Shown here in pieces: positions 40,518 through 43,261 of a stretch of DNA of 43,261 bases. Position 1 is the stretch's first letter, and every line of letters starts with the position of its first letter. Made by a program: the position numbers and the translations under genes. The DNA is from an uncultured Clostridia bacterium (GTDB lineage: Bacteria > Bacillota > Clostridia > Peptostreptococcales > Anaerovoracaceae): contig CAKQIZ010000006.1 of NCBI GenBank assembly GCA_934247125.1, positions 1 to 43,261 on the forward strand. The letters are read 5' to 3'. The notes under the pieces were generated by a model, which saw only the letters and a program-made list of their open reading frames with translations, was not told the origin of the DNA and did no database searches.

Positions 40518-40563
40518 GGGGATTCTCCTTTCTGCCCTCGTTACCTCCGGGGCGGGGTATCAA

Positions 40564-40833
40564 TCAGCTATTTACATAATTCAAAAATTGATCCAGGGCG
40601 TATTCTGCGCTGTCTTCTGGTTTGTATTCCTTCTGAGGCTTGCTCTCGTCTTCGATGATTCTGTCGATACGTTCTTGTTCTTTTTTGTGCTGCATCCAGG
40701 GCTCTTCATCGCTCGCCGCAAACCATCCGGCATATCTCACAAAGTATGTCCGACCACGATACTCGAATTCGCCATATCTGATTCTTCGACCGTATTCAGA
40801 TGCTGTAAAATACCCTTTGATTTTTGATTCCAT
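40564..40833 (-). CDS. hypothetical protein (89 aa)
   Basis: The product MESKIKGYFTASEYGRRIRY has an N-terminal beta part (FEYRGRTYFVRYAGWFAAS) and a charged helical C-terminus (HKKEQERIDRIIEDESKPQK). GGGAGGAGG precedes the start. The DNA is AT-richer than most of the phage, which may mean recent acquisition. Function unknown. Confidence 0.65.
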   Translation of the reverse strand: MESKIKGYFTASEYGRRIRYGEFEYRGRTYFVRYAGWFAASDEEPWMQHKKEQERIDRIIEDESKPQKEYKPEDSAEYALDQFLNYVNS

Positions 40834-40871
40834 TGCGTCCTCCTCCCTGTTCTCCGGGCAGGCCGTTGGTA

Positions 40872-41324
40872 TTAGTTGTTCAGCACGTTGATAAGCTGGC
40901 GGGCCTCGCCGGTGGTGAGCACGGTGTAGGCCTTGCCCAGGCCCATCTTGCGGGTGCGCTGGGCGAGGTATTCGGCTTCGGGCTGGCCCAGATTGGCGAG
41001 TATGGCCTCAAACTCGGTCTGGTGCTCAGTGTGCAGCTCGTGGAGTAGCGTGGTTAGCTTCCGCAGCTCGGCCTCGTAGTTGATCAGGTAGCGGGTGCGC
41101 AGGGCCTCGGCGAAGGCGATCTGCTTGTCGGATACGCCGGTGATCTCGGGCAGGTTGTACTCGGCGGCCAGGGCCTTGCCTCTTTCCTCCTGCTGCGCCT
41201 TGTAGCAGTCAGGGCAGAGCGCCTCCTTCTCGTACCACTTGATCTTGCGCTCGCGATCCTTGTTCGTTCCAAAGAGCTGCACCTCGCCGGTGTGGCCGCA
41301 GGAATAGGTTACGTAGTCTTTCAT
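40872..41324 (-). CDS. zinc-ribbon protein, first gene of the leftward operon (150 aa)
   Basis: The protein starts MKDYVTYSCGHTGEVQLFGT and has CGH and CPDCYKAQQEERG (about residues 9-45), a single zinc site. A helical part with TGVSDKQIAFAEALRTRYLI and a C-terminal GEARQLINVLNN follow. Proteins with this opening are frequent in mobile elements and phages of gut Clostridia. AAGGAGG precedes the start, about 40 bases after the consensus promoter at 41363-41391. A nucleic-acid-related role is possible. Confidence 0.75.
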   Translation of the reverse strand: MKDYVTYSCGHTGEVQLFGTNKDRERKIKWYEKEALCPDCYKAQQEERGKALAAEYNLPEITGVSDKQIAFAEALRTRYLINYEAELRKLTTLLHELHTEHQTEFEAILANLGQPEAEYLAQRTRKMGLGKAYTVLTTGEARQLINVLNN

Positions 41325-41362
41325 GGGTTTGTCCTCCTTGTCGCTCTCGACCTTGTGACTAT

Positions 41363-41391
41363 ATTATAGCGCGATATCGCGCAAATGTCAA
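41363..41391 (-). promoter_or_regulatory. leftward early promoter with palindromic spacer operator
   Basis: On the minus strand TTGACA (41391-41386) and TATAAT (41368-41363) are perfect consensus, 17 bases apart. The spacer contains the 14-bp perfect palindrome GCGCGATATCGCGC (41369-41382), so a dimeric repressor bound there would block transcription. It drives the leftward accessory operon. Confidence 0.93.
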
Positions 41392-41442
41392 GTGAATTCC
41401 TCAAAAATACATAAAATTAACAATCGGAGCAAACCGAAGGGG

Positions 41443-41479
41443 TTGGATGTGACGCGTGCGAGGGACGGCGCGCTATAAT
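41443..41479 (+). promoter_or_regulatory. late promoter, copy 4 (tail-fibre unit)
   Basis: TTGGATGTGAC starts at 41443 and TATAAT lies at 41474-41479, with 25 bases between TTGGAT and the -10 box, as in copies at 3401, 7212 and 22573. The fibre ATG at 41503 follows GGAGG. It is divergent from the leftward promoter 52 bases away. Confidence 0.87.
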
Positions 41480-41502
41480 CGGAGGCAGGAGGTGGTGGCC
41501 AT

Positions 41503-43261
41503 ATGGCGCTGTATACGGTTCCCTTGCCCAGCGTGGACGGCGGGGACGAGGATATCAGCAGGCAGATGCGCAAGATTATCGGGTATCTGCGGCAGCTGGA
41601 CGAGCAGCTCAAGTACGTGCTGTGCAACCTGGACGGCGAAAATCTCTCTGATTCCTTCCGCGCGGTGATCGACTCGAGTACGGATGCGGCGGTGCTGGAC
41701 GAGCTCACGGGCAACATTGCCAATCTCAGCACGGAGATCAAGCAGACGGCCCAGGCGATTACGCTCAAGGCCAGTCGGGCCGATCTCAACGCGCTGGGCG
41801 ATCGGGTGAGCGAGGCCGAGTCGACGCTCACGGTGCAGGCGGGCCAGATCGAGGGCAAGGTGTCGCAGACCGCGTTCGATCAGCTCAGCGGCGAGGTGAC
41901 GCAGGTGCAGTCGACCGTGACGCAGCAGGCGACGCAGATCAGCAGCAAGGTGAGTCAGTCCGACTTCGACGACTTCGCGGAGACCGTGCTGACGAAGGAC
42001 AGCTTCGAGGTCAATATCGACGGCGAGAACCAGCTGCACGTCGGCGAGGACGGCGTGAGCGCGCAGTCGGTGACCGCGCCCAACGTGGCGGCGGCGTATG
42101 ACGGGCCGGCGGAGATCACGGTCAATCCGAACTACACGGACGCGTGGCTCGAGGCGCAGGAGGGCAAGGCGGTCAGGAGCCTTCAGCAGGCGCTCGACAA
42201 GATCAACGGCAAGCGGCTGCTGTACAACGTCTCGATTACGATGGACAACACCAGCCACTACGAGCGGGTGGACATTCACGGTGTGACCGGCTCGGGCGTG
42301 CTGGAGGTGCTGGGCAACAGCGCGACGTTCTACGGCGGCATCGCGGTGCAGTACTGCTCGGCTAAGGTGACGATCATGGGCACGGGCATGACGGTGTACG
42401 CGGGCACGGGCAAGGCGGTCGAGGTGACCGGGTGCAGCTTCGTGCGCATCGACGGCGCGAACGTCTCGGGCAGCGGCACGGACGGGGTGTATTACACGGA
42501 AGGCTCGAAGGGCCTGCTGTGGAACTGCGACTTCGCGGGCTTCACCAACGCGGTGCACGCCAGCCTGACGGCGCACGTCATCGTCAACGCCTGCACGGGC
42601 TCGGGCGCGCTCAAGGCCAGTTTCGGCGGCATCGTCGCGGCGAACGGCACGATGCCCACGGGCGGCACGACGGAGGTGGGCAACGGCAAGGTGTGGTCGA
42701 CCGGCTCGACGGCCACGGGCGGCAGCACCTCGGCCAGCTCCAGCACGCTCACGGCGGCCAGCTATGACGCGGTGACCACGGCGACCTGCAGAAACTCCGG
42801 GTCGTGGACGAGCGGGCAGCTGCGGCAGAACTTCGCGACCGGCCTGGGCGTGTGCAAGGGCTGCGTGTGGTTCGACAACTCGGCGATCCGCTCGGCGCTG
42901 TCCGGCAAGACGGTGCGCTCGGCGACGCTGCGGCTGCACCGCGTGTCCGGCTCGGGCAAGTCCTCGGCGGTTCAGGTCACGGCGCGCGGCCTGACGCTGA
43001 CCGGCGCGAGCGGCACGGTGTCCAACAGCACGAGCGCGGCGGTCTACGGCGGGCTGTCGGCGATGCTGGGCACGATCGGCAACGACGAGACGGTGGCGCT
43101 GGCGCTGCCGGTGAACCTGGTCAACGCGCTGATTTCCGGCTCGATCAACGGCTTCGCGCTGTACGCGGGCGAGACGGCGCAGACCGGCAACCGCGGCTTC
43201 TCGGCCAACTACTGCCGGTTCGACGGCGTGGGCGACCAGTTCGCGCCGGTGCTGACGATCA
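41503..43261 (+). CDS. tail fibre with coiled coil, beta-helix and DNRLRE-like C-terminus (continues at 1-88)
   Basis: The gene runs off the right edge and ends at base 88 on the left, giving 589 residues. The N-terminus (MALYTVPLPSVDGGDEDISR, about 1-50) would attach to the tail. Residues about 60-165 form a coiled coil with repeated KVSQ and LTVQAGQ-type units, as in phage fibre trimers. About 190-420 is a beta-helix-like region with Gly turns (VTIMGTGMTVYAGTGKAVEV). The C-terminus (about 425-589) has a DNRLRE-like pattern, SALSGKTVRSATLRLHRVSG. GGAGG precedes ATG 41503. A receptor-binding or glycan-contacting fibre is likely. Confidence 0.85.
   Translation, partial: MALYTVPLPSVDGGDEDISRQMRKIIGYLRQLDEQLKYVLCNLDGENLSDSFRAVIDSSTDAAVLDELTGNIANLSTEIKQTAQAITLKASRADLNALGDRVSEAESTLTVQAGQIEGKVSQTAFDQLSGEVTQVQSTVTQQATQISSKVSQSDFDDFAETVLTKDSFEVNIDGENQLHVGEDGVSAQSVTAPNVAAAYDGPAEITVNPNYTDAWLEAQEGKAVRSLQQALDKINGKRLLYNVSITMDNTSHYERVDIHGVTGSGVLEVLGNSATFYGGIAVQYCSAKVTIMGTGMTVYAGTGKAVEVTGCSFVRIDGANVSGSGTDGVYYTEGSKGLLWNCDFAGFTNAVHASLTAHVIVNACTGSGALKASFGGIVAANGTMPTGGTTEVGNGKVWSTGSTATGGSTSASSSTLTAASYDAVTTATCRNSGSWTSGQLRQNFATGLGVCKGCVWFDNSAIRSALSGKTVRSATLRLHRVSGSGKSSAVQVTARGLTLTGASGTVSNSTSAAVYGGLSAMLGTIGNDETVALALPVNLVNALISGSINGFALYAGETAQTGNRGFSANYCRFDGVGDQFAPVLTI
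43185..43261. repeat. right copy of the 77-bp terminal overlap
   Basis: This segment is identical to bases 1-77. See the left copy: it shows that the sequence is circular, with a unique length of about 43,184 bp. Confidence 0.95.

Overview
The window is one complete temperate bacteriophage genome. The first 77 bases are repeated exactly as the last 77, and the tail-fibre gene that runs off the right end finishes at its left end. The sequence is therefore a circular molecule of about 43,184 bp, opened arbitrarily. GC-rich codon use, strong AGGAGG ribosome sites, a large serine integrase, an N4-gp56-type capsid protein, a collagen-like fibre and a type I-C CRISPR-repeat-like element together suggest a GC-rich gut Clostridia host. 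The host call is an inference. The virion looks podovirus-like: there is a nozzle-type tail protein but no tape measure, tail tube or baseplate set.

Late half (plus strand, 41503 through the junction to 24283). Adhesion genes come first: beta-helix fibre, collagen-like fibre and a chitin-binding-like protein. DNA packaging and head genes follow: TerS, TerL, portal, a Prp-like cysteine protease, scaffold, N4-gp56 capsid, connector and nozzle. Next come a peptidoglycan-binding protein and a 3,190-residue polyvalent protein, then a lysis cassette (amidase, XhlA-like protein, holin). Four copies of one unusual promoter (TTGGATGTGRC with a -10 box at fixed spacing) start these units. Two of the four lie just after an intrinsic terminator.

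Lysogeny and control (24390-29350). A three-gene unit with its own operator-like promoter precedes a 50-bp attP-like dyad. The serine integrase and a membrane-anchored XRE regulator are on the minus strand. A divergent promoter pair then lies between two ribbon-helix-helix proteins, and a single inverted membrane-protein gene with its own promoter follows.

Early half (29360-39338, plus strand). It holds a third ribbon-helix-helix protein, an antirepressor, small zinc-finger proteins, a YqaJ exonuclease, a Cys-rich partner, SSB, a replication initiator with an internal iteron origin, a helicase-loader-like protein, a RecU-like resolvase, a Gp37/Gp68 radical-SAM-like protein and a Lar-DUF551 fusion.

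Minus-strand accessory operon (41324-39372). A perfect-consensus promoter with a 14-bp palindrome in its spacer drives five small genes. Just before the last gene, an HTH protein, lies a solitary type I-C CRISPR-repeat-like hairpin. This is the most exciting element in the window: a candidate RNA anti-CRISPR or CRISPR-responsive switch. Other strong observations are the phage Prp protease with matching N-terminal motifs in scaffold and capsid, and the [FY]S[LI][KR] junctions in the giant protein. No tRNA, rRNA or insertion sequence was seen, and no stretch over 300 bp lacks a gene.
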